DNA of 64,000 nt from Betaproteobacteria bacterium (GTDB taxonomy: Bacteria; Pseudomonadota; Gammaproteobacteria; Burkholderiales; Casimicrobiaceae). The notes below the pieces were generated by a model. That model was given only the letters and a program-made list of their open reading frames with translations. It did no database searches and was not told the DNA's origin. Location of the stretch: assembly GCA_016861105.1 (NCBI GenBank), contig BOKS01000010.1, forward strand, positions 62,001 through 126,000, in the 5' to 3' direction. A program made the translations under genes and the position numbers. This document shows positions 41,978 through 50,901 of this stretch, piece by piece; within the stretch, counting starts at the first letter, position 1, and every line of letters begins with the position of its first letter.

Positions 41978-44752
41978 TCAGTGCGCCTGCTCCCAGTTGG
42001 GTCCGGCGCCGACGTCGACCACCAGCGGCACGCGCAGCGCGGCCACGCCGCTCATCCGCTCCGGCAGCCCGCGCCTGACGGCGTCGAGCTCGGCGTCGGG
42101 GACCTCGAGCACGAGCTCGTCGTGGACCTGCAGCACCAGCCGCGCCGCGAGCCCCGCGTCGTCGAGCCATCGCTGCACGGCGATCATCGCGAGCTTGATC
42201 AGGTCGGCGGCCGTGCCCTGCATCGGCGCGTTGATCGCCGCGCGCTCGGCGCCGGCGCGCCGCGGTCCGCTCGCCGCCTTGATGTCCGGCAGCCACAGCC
42301 GGCGTCCGAACACGGTCTCGACGAAGCCCTGCGCGCGCGCGAGCTCGCGCGTGCGCTGCATGTACTCGGCGACGCCGGGATAGCGCTGGAAGTACTTGTC
42401 GATGAACTGCTGGGCGGCACCGCGCTCGACGCCGAGCTGCTGCGCGAGCCCGAAGGCGCCCATCCCGTAGATCAGCCCGAAGTTGACGGCCTTGATGTAG
42501 CGGCGCTGGTCGGCGGTGACGTCGGCGGGCGGCACGCCGAAGATCTCCGCCGCCGTGGCGCGGTGGATGTCGGCGCCCTCGTGGAACGCGCGCAGCAGCG
42601 CCGCGTCCTCCGACAGGTGCGCCATGATGCGCAGCTCGATCTGCGAGTAGTCCGCCGACACGAGCGCGTGCCCCGGCGGCGCCACGAACGCCTCGCGGAT
42701 GCGCCGCCCCTCGGCGGTGCGAACCGGGATGTTCTGCAGGTTGGGATCGTTGGACGCGAGGCGCCCGGTCACCGCCGTCGCCTGCGCGAACGTGGTGTGC
42801 ACGCGTCCGGTGCGCGGGTTCACCATCTGCGGCAGCTTGTCGGCGTAGGTGCTCTTGAGCTTCGCCAGCGCGCGGTGCTCGAGCAGCACCTTCGGCAGCG
42901 GATAGTCGGCGGCGAGCTCCTGCAGCACCTCCTCGTCCGTCGACGGCTGGCCGGTGGCCGTCTTCTTCACCACCGGGAGCTTCATGTGGCCGAACAGCAC
43001 CTCGCCGAGCTGCCTGGGCGAGCCCAGGTTGAACGGCACGCCGGCGAGCTCGTGGGCGCGGGCCTCGAGCGCGACCGCGCGCTCGCCGAGCTCGCGCCCC
43101 TGGCGGGCGAGCAGGTCGGCGTCGATCAGCACGCCCGTGCGCTCCATGCGGAACAGGATCCGCCGCACCGGCAATTCGATCTCGCGGTAGACGCGGTCGA
43201 GCGCCGCCTCGGCCGCGATGCGCGGGTACAGGCGCTGGTGCAGGCGCAGCGTGACGTCGACGTCCTCGGCCGAGTACTCGGTCGCGCGCTCGACGCTCAC
43301 CTGGTCGAAGCAGATCTGGCCCGCGCCCTTGCCGCAGACCTCGACGTAGGGAATGGTCTTCCAGTCGAGGTGGCGCCACGCGAGGCTGTCCATGTCGTGC
43401 GGCTTGTGCGACTCGAGGACGTAGGACTGCAGCAGCGTGTCGTGCGCCACGCCCGCGAGCGCGACGCCGTGGTTGGCGAGCGCGTGCTCGTCGAACTTCA
43501 CGTTCTGGCCGAGCTTCGCGCGGCGCGCGTCGCCGAACCAGCCGGCGAGCCGCGCGAGCACGTCCTCGCGCGACAGCTGCGCCGGGGCGCCGGGATAGCG
43601 GTGCGCGAGCGGCACGTAGCACGCGCGGCCCGGCTCGATGCAGAACGACAGGCCGACCAGCTCCGCGGACATCGGGTCGAGGCTCGTCGTCTCCGTGTCG
43701 AAGCACACGAGCGCGGCCGCCTCGATCGCGCGCGCCCAGCGTTCGAACGCTCCGGTGTCGAGCACGGTCTCGTAGTGGAGCTGCGCGGGCTTGCCTTCGC
43801 CGCCCGCCGGCGGCGGCACGTCGTCCCAGCGGCGGCCCGCGTCGTCGCGGGCCGCCTTCGCGGCGATCGCCCCGGCGGCATCGACGGGCGCCTGCGCGCG
43901 CGTCGTCCCGCCCGCCATGTCGCGCAGCCAGCTCTTGAACTCGTAGCGCGCGAACAGCTGCGCGAGCGCGTCGCGGTCGACCTCCCCGATGCGCAGGTCC
44001 TCGGGATCCACCGGCAGCTCGCAGTCCGTGCGGACCGTGAGCAGCCGCCGCCCCTGCGGCAGCCAGTCGAGCGACTGGCGAAGGTTGCCGCCCGCGACGC
44101 CGCCGATCCGCGCGGCGTTGGCGACCACGTTGTCCAGCGTGCCGTACTCGGCGAGCCACTTCGCGGCCGTCTTCGGGCCCACCTTGGGCACCCCCGGCAC
44201 GTTGTCGACGGCGTCGCCGGTGAGGGTGAGCCAGTCGAGCACCTGGTCGGGGCGCACGCCGAGCTTCGCCATCACGCCGGCCTCGTCGAGCGTCTCGTTG
44301 CTCATCGTGTTGACGCAGGTGATGCCCGGCTCGACGAGCTGCGCCATGTCCTTGTCGGAGGTCGAGATCAGCGTGTCGATGCCCTGCGCCTTCGCGCGCC
44401 TGGCGAGCGTGCCGATCACGTCGTCCGCCTCGACGCCCTCGACCACCAGCAGCGGCCAGCCGTGTGCCTGCACGAGCGCCTTCAGCGGCTCGAGCTGGCG
44501 CGCGAGGTCGTCGGGCATCGGCGGCCGATTCGCCTTGTACTGCGGGTAGATCGCGTCGCGGAAGGTCTTGCCGGGCGCGTCCAGCACGACCGCGAAGTAG
44601 TCCGGCTTGCCGTCCTCGACCATGCGGCGCAGCATCGCGACGACGCCGCGCAGCGCTCCGGTGGGCTCGCCCTGCGATGTGCGAAGATCGGGCAGCGCGT
44701 GGAACGCGCGGTACAAGTACGACGACCCATCCACCAGGACGAGAGTTGGCAT
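41978..44752 (-). CDS. polA: DNA polymerase I
   Basis: PTLVLVDGSSYLYRAFHALPDL 5'-3' exo; VCFDTETTSLDPM 3'-5' exo; SADYSQIELRIMAHLS, VLQVHDELVLEVPDAE polymerase motifs. Confidence 0.98.
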   Translation of the reverse strand: MPTLVLVDGSSYLYRAFHALPDLRTSQGEPTGALRGVVAMLRRMVEDGKPDYFAVVLDAPGKTFRDAIYPQYKANRPPMPDDLARQLEPLKALVQAHGWPLLVVEGVEADDVIGTLARRAKAQGIDTLISTSDKDMAQLVEPGITCVNTMSNETLDEAGVMAKLGVRPDQVLDWLTLTGDAVDNVPGVPKVGPKTAAKWLAEYGTLDNVVANAARIGGVAGGNLRQSLDWLPQGRRLLTVRTDCELPVDPEDLRIGEVDRDALAQLFARYEFKSWLRDMAGGTTRAQAPVDAAGAIAAKAARDDAGRRWDDVPPPAGGEGKPAQLHYETVLDTGAFERWARAIEAAALVCFDTETTSLDPMSAELVGLSFCIEPGRACYVPLAHRYPGAPAQLSREDVLARLAGWFGDARRAKLGQNVKFDEHALANHGVALAGVAHDTLLQSYVLESHKPHDMDSLAWRHLDWKTIPYVEVCGKGAGQICFDQVSVERATEYSAEDVDVTLRLHQRLYPRIAAEAALDRVYREIELPVRRILFRMERTGVLIDADLLARQGRELGERAVALEARAHELAGVPFNLGSPRQLGEVLFGHMKLPVVKKTATGQPSTDEEVLQELAADYPLPKVLLEHRALAKLKSTYADKLPQMVNPRTGRVHTTFAQATAVTGRLASNDPNLQNIPVRTAEGRRIREAFVAPPGHALVSADYSQIELRIMAHLSEDAALLRAFHEGADIHRATAAEIFGVPPADVTADQRRYIKAVNFGLIYGMGAFGLAQQLGVERGAAQQFIDKYFQRYPGVAEYMQRTRELARAQGFVETVFGRRLWLPDIKAASGPRRAGAERAAINAPMQGTAADLIKLAMIAVQRWLDDAGLAARLVLQVHDELVLEVPDAELDAVRRGLPERMSGVAALRVPLVVDVGAGPNWEQAH

Positions 44753-45476
44753 GCGCGCGACCGGAAAGATCCCCGAGCTGATCGACCCGCAGGCGCTCTT
44801 CGCCTCCAACGGGCAGGAGGCGTGGCGGGTGCTCGGGATTATGTCAGAGTTCACCGTCGCGACCGAGCGCCTGCAGGGCATCCGGCCGGCCGTGTCGGTG
44901 TTCGGCAGCGCGCGCATCCGCGAAGGCCATCCCTACTACGAGAAGGCGCGCGAGGTGTCGCGCCGGCTCTCCGACGCGGGCTTCTCCGTGATCTCCGGCG
45001 GCGGCCCGGGCCTGATGGAGGCCGCCAACAAGGGCGCGTTCGCCGGGCGCTCGCCCGCGATCGGCCTCAACATCCTGCTGCCCAGGGAGCAGCACAGCAA
45101 CGCCTACCAGGACATCAGCGTCAACTTCCGCTACTTCTTCGCGCGCAAGATGATGTTCGTCCGCTTCGCGTCGGCGTACGTCGTCCTGCCGGGCGGCTTC
45201 GGCACGCTCGACGAGCTGTCCGAATGCCTCACGCTGGTGCAGACCGGCAAGTCCCGCAAGATCCCGATCATCCTCGTCGGCGAGCCGTTCTGGCGCGGGT
45301 TCCTCGACTGGGCGCGCGAGCGCCTCGTCGGCGAGGGCATGATCGACGCCGACGACATGCGGCTGATGCAGCTGATCGAGGAGCCGGACGCGATCGTCGA
45401 GGCGATCTTCGCGTTCTACGAGGGACGCGGCTTCCAGCCCAGCCGCGAGGAACGCGAGAAGATGCTGAACCTGTGA
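44751..45476 (+). CDS. LOG family (TIGR00730) cytokinin riboside 5'-monophosphate phosphoribohydrolase-like protein
   Basis: SVFGSARIREGHPYYEKAREVSRRLSDAGFSVISGGGPGLMEAANKGAF; VVLPGGFGTLDELSE PGGxGTxxE motif. Confidence 0.93.
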   Translation: MRATGKIPELIDPQALFASNGQEAWRVLGIMSEFTVATERLQGIRPAVSVFGSARIREGHPYYEKAREVSRRLSDAGFSVISGGGPGLMEAANKGAFAGRSPAIGLNILLPREQHSNAYQDISVNFRYFFARKMMFVRFASAYVVLPGGFGTLDELSECLTLVQTGKSRKIPIILVGEPFWRGFLDWARERLVGEGMIDADDMRLMQLIEEPDAIVEAIFAFYEGRGFQPSREEREKMLNL

Positions 45477-45558
45477 CGCGGCGCGCGCCGTCGAGCGCTC
45501 CGCCCGCGCGGAAGCGGCGGGCCGTCTGGTAGAATCGACACAACGCCGATTCCCCCGC

Positions 45559-45930
45559 ATGGACCTTCCGCGCCTCGCCGTGCCGCTTCTCGCGGCGACG
45601 ATGCTCGCCGCGACGATGCTCGCCGCGACCGCGCTCGCGCAGCCGGCACCGCCACCGCCGCCGCTCCCGCCCGAGTCGGCGACGCCGCCGGCGCCGCCCG
45701 CCGCGATCGCCGCCGATCCCGACCTCGAGCCGCAGGTCACGATCATCCGCCGCGACACCGAGACGGTCGAGGAGGTGCGCATCGGCGGCGAGCTGCGGTT
45801 CGTCAAGGTCACGCCGCGCACCGGACGGCCGTACTACCTCGTCCCCGACGCGAGCGGGACGGCGTTCATCCGGCGCGACAGCCTCGACACCTCGGTGCGC
45901 GCGCCGATGTGGGTCCTCTTCTCCTGGTGA
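45559..45930 (+). CDS. DUF2782 domain-containing secreted/periplasmic protein
   Basis: Signal peptide; EPQVTIIRRDTETVEEVRIGGELRFVKVTPRTGRPYYLVPD. Confidence 0.85.
   Translation: MDLPRLAVPLLAATMLAATMLAATALAQPAPPPPPLPPESATPPAPPAAIAADPDLEPQVTIIRRDTETVEEVRIGGELRFVKVTPRTGRPYYLVPDASGTAFIRRDSLDTSVRAPMWVLFSW
45595..45633 (+). repeat. 15-nt in-frame tandem repeat in the DUF2782 signal peptide
   Basis: gcgacgatgctcgcc x2 plus a degenerate third copy, encoding AATMLAATMLAATALA. Confidence 0.7.
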
Positions 45931-45999
45931 GCTGACGCATCCTCCGCAGCATGCGGCCCGGCGGACGCTCCCGGGCGCGAGCGCCTGTCCGACGCCCCG

Positions 46000-46962
46000 A
46001 TGTCCGTCTACACCACGGTTTCCGCTGAGGACCTCGATGCGTGGCTCGCGCGCTACGCGGTCGGCGCGCTCGTCGAGCTGAAGCCGATCGCCACCGGCAT
46101 CGAGAACACGAACTACTTCGTCACCACGGCGAAGGGCCGCTACGTGCTGACGCTCTACGAGCGCCTGCCGGCCGAGGACCTGCCGTTCTACCTCAACCTG
46201 ATGGCGCACCTCGCGCGCAGCGGCTGCGACGTGCCGGCGCCCGAGCCCGACCGCACCGGCGCGCTGTTCTCGATCCTGAACGGCAAGCCGGCCGGCCTGG
46301 TCGCGCGCGTCGAGGGCGCGCCGGTCGATCGTCCCGACGCGGCGCACTGCGCGGCCGTGGGCGCGGCGCTCGCACGGCTGCACCTCGCCTCGCAGCAGTA
46401 CCGCGCGCGCCTGTCGAACCGCCGCGGGCCCGCGTGGTGGCGCCAGGCCGCCCGCGCCGTGCGCCCGTTCCTCACGCCGGAGCAGGATGCGCTCCTCCAG
46501 CGCGAGCTCGCCCACCAGCAGGGCTACGCGAAGCTCAGGCTCCCGAAGGCCGCGATCCACGCGGACCTGTTCTGCGACAACGTGCTGTTCGACGGCGAGC
46601 GCGTCGCCGGCATCATCGACTTCGGGTTCGCGGCCACCGACTTCCTCGCCTACGACCTCGCGATCGCCATCAACGACTGGTGCGACGACGGGGACGGCGC
46701 GCTCGACGCGGCGCGCATGCGCGCGTTCGTCGCCGGCTACCACGAGGTCCGCCCGCTGACCGACGACGAGCGCACGCACTGGCCGGACCTGCTGCGCGCC
46801 GCCGCGCTGCGCTTCTGGCTGTCGCGCCTCTACGACCTGTACCTGCCGCGCCCCGGCGAGCTCACGCACGCGCACGACCCCTCGCGCTTCGAGCGCATCC
46901 TCGGCCGCCGCGCGGCCGCGGCGCCGCGCATGCCGGACCTCGCCGAGCGCTCCGACGCCTGA
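46000..46962 (+). CDS. thrB: Homoserine kinase (ThrB, APH-fold type)
   Basis: MSVYTTVSAEDLDAWLARYAVGALVELKPIATGIENTNYFVTT; AAIHADLFCDNVLFDGERVAGIIDFGFAATDFLAYDLAIAINDWC. Confidence 0.96.
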   Translation: MSVYTTVSAEDLDAWLARYAVGALVELKPIATGIENTNYFVTTAKGRYVLTLYERLPAEDLPFYLNLMAHLARSGCDVPAPEPDRTGALFSILNGKPAGLVARVEGAPVDRPDAAHCAAVGAALARLHLASQQYRARLSNRRGPAWWRQAARAVRPFLTPEQDALLQRELAHQQGYAKLRLPKAAIHADLFCDNVLFDGERVAGIIDFGFAATDFLAYDLAIAINDWCDDGDGALDAARMRAFVAGYHEVRPLTDDERTHWPDLLRAAALRFWLSRLYDLYLPRPGELTHAHDPSRFERILGRRAAAAPRMPDLAERSDA

Positions 46963-46979
46963 CGCAGCGCCCCACGACG

Positions 46980-47831
46980 ATGAGCGCGCCGGCACAGGCC
47001 ACCGACATCGTGTTCACGCGCCACGCGGCGGGCCGCGGCGTCGCGTGGCTGCGCGAGTCGTGGGCGATGTTCGGCCGCGCGCGCCTGCCGTGGCTCGCGC
47101 TGATCGCGCTCTACTACCTCGTCATCCTGCTGGCCAACTGGATCGCCGGCGTCGTGCACCCGGTCGCCGGCCAGGTCGCGACCATGCTGCTCAAGCCCGT
47201 GTTCGCGGTGGGCCTGCTCGCGGCGGCCTGGTCGCAGGAGCGCGGCGAACGGCCGCGCCCGCGCGACCTGTTCCGCGGCTTCAGCGCGAACCTCGGCGCG
47301 CTGCTGACGCTGGGCGCCGCGCTCGTCGCCGGGGTGTTCGCCGCGCTCGCGACCGCCTCGCTGATCGCGGGCAGCCTGCTCGCCGAGGTCTTCGCCGGCC
47401 CGCAGCCGCCGCCCGAGGAGCTGCTCGGCAACGCGCGGCTGCAGTTCGCGCTGCTCGCCGGCGCGACGGTGGCCCTGCCCGTCATGCTCGCGCTGTGGTT
47501 CGCGCCCGCCCTCGTCGTGTTCCAGGACGCGAGCGCCCGCACCGCGCTCGGCGCGAGCCTGCGGGCCGCGCTGGCCAACTGGAAGCCGATCGCCGTGTAC
47601 GCGCTCGCGGTGTTCGCGTTCGGCGCCGTGCTGCCGGTCATGGCCGCGCAGGTGATGATCGCGCTGTTCCCCGCGCAGGCGGCGGTCACGGTCGTGCAGG
47701 TGCTTCTCGCCGCGTGGGGCCTGATGCTCGCGGCGACCCTGCACATCTCCGACTACGTGAGCTACCGCGACATCTTCCACGCCGGCGAGACCCTCGCGCC
47801 GCTCGACCGCGGCGGCCGCGGTCCGCACTGA
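46980..47831 (+). CDS. BPSS1780-family-like polytopic membrane protein, paralogue 2
   Basis: AAGRGVAWLRESWAMFGRARLPWLALIALYYLVILLANWIAGVV...LLKPVFAVGLLAAAWSQERG. Confidence 0.65.
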   Translation: MSAPAQATDIVFTRHAAGRGVAWLRESWAMFGRARLPWLALIALYYLVILLANWIAGVVHPVAGQVATMLLKPVFAVGLLAAAWSQERGERPRPRDLFRGFSANLGALLTLGAALVAGVFAALATASLIAGSLLAEVFAGPQPPPEELLGNARLQFALLAGATVALPVMLALWFAPALVVFQDASARTALGASLRAALANWKPIAVYALAVFAFGAVLPVMAAQVMIALFPAQAAVTVVQVLLAAWGLMLAATLHISDYVSYRDIFHAGETLAPLDRGGRGPH

Positions 47832-47835
47832 CGCC

Positions 47836-49563
47836 GTGACGACGAACGGCGGCGGGACGCAACTGCGCGGACCCGGCCGCTGGCTGCCCGGGCTGGCGCA
47901 GCTCGCGGGGTATCCGCGCGGCGCGCTGCGCAGCGATCTCGGCGCCGGCGCGGCGGTGGCGATCGTGCTGATCCCGTCGGTGCTCGCCTACTCCGAGCTG
48001 CTCGGGGTCGCGCCGCAGCTCGGCCTGTACTCGGCGCTCGGCGCGATGGTGGGCTACGCCCTGTTCGCGAGCTCGCGCAAGGTGATCGTGGGCCCGGACA
48101 CGACGGTCGCGCTGCTCGCCGCCAGCACGATCGCCCCGCTGGCCGCCGGCGATCCGCTGCGCGCCGCCGCCCTCGCCGCCACGCTCGCGCTGCTGAGCGC
48201 GCTGCTGCTGATCGCCGCCGCGCGCTTCGACCTCGGGGCGGCCGCCGACCTGCTCTCCAAGCCGGTGCTCGTGGGCTACGCCAACGGCGCCGCGCTGATC
48301 CTCGTCGTGTCGCAGCTCGGCTCGCTCGCCGGCGTTCCGCTGCCGCGCGACGCGTTCCTGCACAAGCTCGCGGACTTCGCGGGCGCCCTGCCCGACGCGC
48401 ACGCGCCGACGCTCGCGCTGGGGCTGGCGCTGATCGCGCTGCTGCTCGGCCTGCGCGCCTGGGCGCCGCGCGTGCCGGCGGCGCTCGTCGCCGTCGCGGC
48501 AGGCATCGCCGCGTCGTACGCGCTGGCGCTGCCGGACGCCGGCGTCGCCATGCTGCCGCCGCTGCCGGCCGGCCTGCCGGGGCCCGCGCTGCCGGCGTTC
48601 CACCTCGCCGACCTGCGCTCGCTCGTGCCCGGCGCGATCGCGCTCGCGTTCCTCGTCTTCGCCGAGGGGATCGTGCTCGCGCGCACGCTCGCCGCGCGGC
48701 GGCGCGAGCCGCTCGACGCGAACCGCGAGATGACCGCGCTCGGCGTCGCCAACCTCGGGGCTTCGCTGCTCGGCGGCTACAGCGTGGGCGCGAGCGGATC
48801 GCGGTCGATCACCGCCGACGCGGCCGGAGGACGGACGCAGGTCACGCAGTGGGTGGCCATCGCGATCCTGCTCGTCTTCGTGCTGCTGCTCGCGCCGCTG
48901 GTGGGACGGCTGCCGCGGGTGGCGCTGGCCGCGATCCTGATCGTCGCCGGCGTCGCCATGCTCGACCTCGCCGCGACGCGCGTGCTGGCGCGCCTCGACC
49001 CGCGCTCGCTGACGCTGTCGCTCGCCGTGTCCGCCGGCGTCCTCGTGTTCGGCGTGCTCGCCGGCGTGCTGCTCGGCATCGCGCTGTCGGTGGCGCGCGT
49101 GCTGATCGAGACCGCGCGGCCGCGCGACGCGGTGCTGCGCCGCTCGCCCGCCGACGACCGCTTCCACGACCTCGACGACGACGAACCGGGCGAGGCGCCG
49201 CCGGGCGTGATCGTCTACCGCCTGTACGCTCCGCTGCTGTTCCCCAACGCCCGCCACGTCGCGGACCGGCTGCGCGCCCTCGTGGACGCGGCGCCCGAGC
49301 CGGCGCGCTGCCTCGTCGTGGACCTCCAGGCGGTGACGCACGTGGACGTCACGGCCGCGGAGGTGCTGGTCGACCTGCACGACGAGCTGGAGGCCGCGGG
49401 CGTCGACGTGCGCTTCGCGCACGCGAACCGGCCGCTGCGCGAGCAGCTCGCGCGCTGGATGCCGGACCACGACCTCGGGCGGCACCGCTTCTTCCCGTCG
49501 TCGCATGCCGCCGTGGACGACTACCTGCATCCGCCGGGCAGGCGAGCGGACAAGGCTGAGTAG
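47836..49563 (+). CDS. SulP family anion transporter with STAS domain
   Basis: AGAAVAIVLIPSVLAYSELLGVAPQLGLYSALGAMVGYALFASSRKVIVGPDTTVALL; ANLGASLLGGYSVGASGSRSITADAAGGRTQV; C-terminal STAS domain. Confidence 0.93.
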   Translation: MTTNGGGTQLRGPGRWLPGLAQLAGYPRGALRSDLGAGAAVAIVLIPSVLAYSELLGVAPQLGLYSALGAMVGYALFASSRKVIVGPDTTVALLAASTIAPLAAGDPLRAAALAATLALLSALLLIAAARFDLGAAADLLSKPVLVGYANGAALILVVSQLGSLAGVPLPRDAFLHKLADFAGALPDAHAPTLALGLALIALLLGLRAWAPRVPAALVAVAAGIAASYALALPDAGVAMLPPLPAGLPGPALPAFHLADLRSLVPGAIALAFLVFAEGIVLARTLAARRREPLDANREMTALGVANLGASLLGGYSVGASGSRSITADAAGGRTQVTQWVAIAILLVFVLLLAPLVGRLPRVALAAILIVAGVAMLDLAATRVLARLDPRSLTLSLAVSAGVLVFGVLAGVLLGIALSVARVLIETARPRDAVLRRSPADDRFHDLDDDEPGEAPPGVIVYRLYAPLLFPNARHVADRLRALVDAAPEPARCLVVDLQAVTHVDVTAAEVLVDLHDELEAAGVDVRFAHANRPLREQLARWMPDHDLGRHRFFPSSHAAVDDYLHPPGRRADKAE

Positions 49564-49743
49564 CGGCGCGGCCAGTCGGGCGTTCGCGACGGGACGCGGC
49601 GTGCTCTCCCCTCGCCCGCCCCGATCCTCGACACGGTCCCTGGTGCCTTGCGGCGAGATGCCATGCGCTCCCGAGCGCGAGTGGAAGCGTCGGGTCCGAA
49701 CACCGACCGTGGCGTGCGCGCGCCACGAGTCGCTGCCGGCGAG

Positions 49744-50547
49744 CTACTCGATCACCCGGTTCGCGCTCAGCAGGACGGCCTGCGGAAACGTGACGCCGAT
49801 GGCACTGGCCGCCTTCAGGTTGACGGCCAGCTCCAGCCTCAGCGGCTGCTCGATCGGAAGCTCCGCCGGCTTCGCGCCCCGCAGGATACGATCGACGTAG
49901 CCCGCGGCCCGCCGAAACTGGTCGCCGAAATCGATCGAGTACGACATCAGCCCACCGGACAGCGTAAAGGGTTGAAAGCCGTACATCGCAGGCAGGCGCA
50001 GGGCTGTCATGCGCCGCACGACGTCGGCGCGGTGGGTGAACAGGCTCGGATTCTCGACCACCAGCACGACATCGGGCTGCACGCGTGCGAGCGTCTCGAA
50101 CGACTCATCGAACGTCTCCGGGCCGCCGATGGCGACCCGCAGCGCCGTCAACTTGCGCGATTGCAGTGTCTGCCCACCAAGCGCAGCCTGCCGCGCACTG
50201 GTGTCCAGCTCCGGCTGGTACAGGATGGCGACGCGCTTGGCCGACGGGACGATCTGCAGCAGCAGATCGATGCGCTTGGTGAGGATTTCGACATTCATCG
50301 AACTCAAGCCCGTCGCGTTCTTCCCGGGTCGGGCAAGGCTCTCGGCGAGCCCCGCGGCCACGGGATCGTGAACGAGCGCGAAGACGATCGGGATGGTCTT
50401 CGTCGCCTCCATGACGGCCTCCGCCGACGGCTGCGTCCCCGCGAAGATCAGGTCGGGCTTCAGCGCGACGAGTTCCGCGGCGAGAGGGGCATGGCGCTCC
50501 AGACGGCCCTCCGCGTAGCGGTAGTCGACCACCAGGTTCCGGCCCAC
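49744..50547 (-). CDS. ABC transporter substrate-binding protein (TrpX/BMP-type), possibly N-terminally frameshifted
   Basis: VVDYRYAEGRLERHAPLAAELVALKPDLIFAGTQPSAEAVMEATKTIPIVFALVHDPVAAGLAESLARPGKNATGLSS; in-frame signal-peptide-like sequence continues upstream to about 50735 without a start codon. Confidence 0.82.
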   Translation of the reverse strand: MGRNLVVDYRYAEGRLERHAPLAAELVALKPDLIFAGTQPSAEAVMEATKTIPIVFALVHDPVAAGLAESLARPGKNATGLSSMNVEILTKRIDLLLQIVPSAKRVAILYQPELDTSARQAALGGQTLQSRKLTALRVAIGGPETFDESFETLARVQPDVVLVVENPSLFTHRADVVRRMTALRLPAMYGFQPFTLSGGLMSYSIDFGDQFRRAAGYVDRILRGAKPAELPIEQPLRLELAVNLKAASAIGVTFPQAVLLSANRVIE

Positions 50548-50901
50548 GACCCAGCCCGCCTTCGCGAGCGTCGGGAAAAAATCGTCGCGGAACCAATGGC
50601 CGTCCCCGGACGCGGATGCGCTCGACAGGATGCCGATCCGCGCGGTCTTCTGCTGCGCGATGCCGAAGGCTGGGACGAGCGCCGCGGCGCAGGCAAGACC
50701 GAGCGCGACGCGCCGGCGCCACCGAACCCGTCGAAGGGAGGCGCTGAGACCGCTCCGGCATGATCCTGTCGCGGGAGTGGAGATCGACGGAAGTCTACTC
50801 GCACGCGCGGTTTCCGCGTCCGGGCGTGTCGCTCCCGCAGGCGGGCACCGGTGGAAGCCGCTGCTGCGCGGGCCGGCCGCCCCCCCGGCGGCACCGCACG
50901 G

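Noticed and set aside
41978-44752. Loss of 3'-5' exonuclease in PolA
   Set aside because: VCFDTETTSLDP DxE motif is intact, so PolA looks ordinary
41981-45532. 1183-aa + strand ORF opposite polA
   Set aside because: Antisense shadow of polA, no domain signature
49564-49743. Possible small gene between SulP and the ABC substrate-binding gene
   Set aside because: Short ORFs here have no start context, conservation clue or recognisable motif
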